In this document: one piece after another, positions 63,956 through 64,000 of the stretch
Position numbering within the stretch: the stretch's first letter is position 1
Layout: each line of letters starts with the position of its first letter
From: Actinophytocola xanthii
GTDB taxonomy: Bacteria; Actinomycetota; Actinomycetes; Mycobacteriales; Pseudonocardiaceae
DNA: 64,000 bases
Assembly: GCF_001921205.1 (NCBI RefSeq)
Contig: NZ_MSIE01000043.1
Span: 54,833 to 118,832, forward strand
Direction of reading: 5' to 3'
Notes under the pieces: model-generated
Seen by the model: the letters and a program-made list of their open reading frames with translations, nothing else
Databases searched by the model: none
What the model was told of the DNA's origin: nothing
Translations under genes and position numbers: made by a program

Positions 63956-64000
63956 TCAGACGGTCCAGGTGTCGTTGCCGGTGAGGAGTTGTTGGAGGTT
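63956..64000 (-). CDS. 3' end of a minus-strand gene (partial)
   Basis: On the minus strand the window edge reads NLQQLLTGNDTWTV followed by TGA (63958-63956). The composition and codon choice (CTC, ACC, GGC, GTC) look coding, and it converges with the membrane-protein gene with 16 bases between stops. Only 14 residues are visible, so no family can be assigned. Confidence 0.35.
   Translation of the reverse strand, partial: NLQQLLTGNDTWTV

Overview
The window looks like chromosomal DNA of a high-GC actinomycete, probably of the order Pseudonocardiales. The reasons are strong G/C bias at third codon positions, many GTG starts, many ATGA or GTGA stop/start overlaps, and the conserved actinobacterial order mfd / mazG / SLT transglycosylase / eno / divIC / DUF501 / ppx. 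It also has a complete 14-gene nuo operon followed by a long-chain polyprenyl diphosphate synthase. I see no insertion sequence, prophage, CRISPR array or rRNA.

Layout. 1-5 kb: a partial lipoprotein gene on the minus strand, a crotonase-fold gene and mfd. 4.8-18.3 kb: a housekeeping block with a SurA-like lipoprotein, mazG, a tricorn-type protease, a methyltransferase, two lytic transglycosylases flanking eno-divIC-DUF501, a TPR protein, an SDR and ppx. 18.4-27.5 kb: a five-gene oligopeptide ABC importer, then a secreted subtilisin and a serine carboxypeptidase-like peptidase on the other strand, which together look like a peptide-scavenging unit. 27.5-32.8 kb: udgB and an adaptor-ATPase-permease-adaptor MacAB-like cluster. 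32.9-36.8 kb: type II NADH dehydrogenase, an unusual tRNA-Leu(TAA), an ArsR/SRPBCC/PPOX operon and a hydrolase. 36.9-42.1 kb: a coiled-coil DivIVA-like protein, a two-domain fatty acyl reductase-like enzyme, a membrane-anchored deacetylase-like protein and a BI-1 family membrane protein. 42.2-59.8 kb: a regulatory region with two tandem Rex-type operators and an iron-box-like sequence, nuoABCDEFGHIJKLMN and the polyprenyl synthase. 59.9-64 kb: two tandem proteins sharing a C-terminal sunset-type domain, a decayed methyltransferase gene, a GbsR/MarR regulator with a leaderless promoter, a small membrane protein, and the 3' end of a minus-strand gene.

How it fits together. Respiration dominates the right half: NDH-2 (ndh), NDH-1 (nuo) and a prenyl synthase likely to make the menaquinone tail lie within about 27 kb. 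The nuo leader carries what look like redox (Rex) and possibly iron (IdeR/DtxR) control sites. The left half joins transcription-coupled repair, nucleotide-pool cleaning, glycolysis (eno), division (divIC) and peptidoglycan remodelling. Several genes have a TANNNT -10 hexamer 6-7 bases before the start codon, so leaderless translation is probably common.

There is no obvious new defence or mobile system. The most notable points are the tandem Rex sites plus iron-box-like site before nuo, a tRNA-Leu(TAA) with a short (class I) variable loop next to an ndh gene that carries two of the window's six TTA codons, the tandem sunset-domain proteins, and a transglycosylase with a 24-threonine run.
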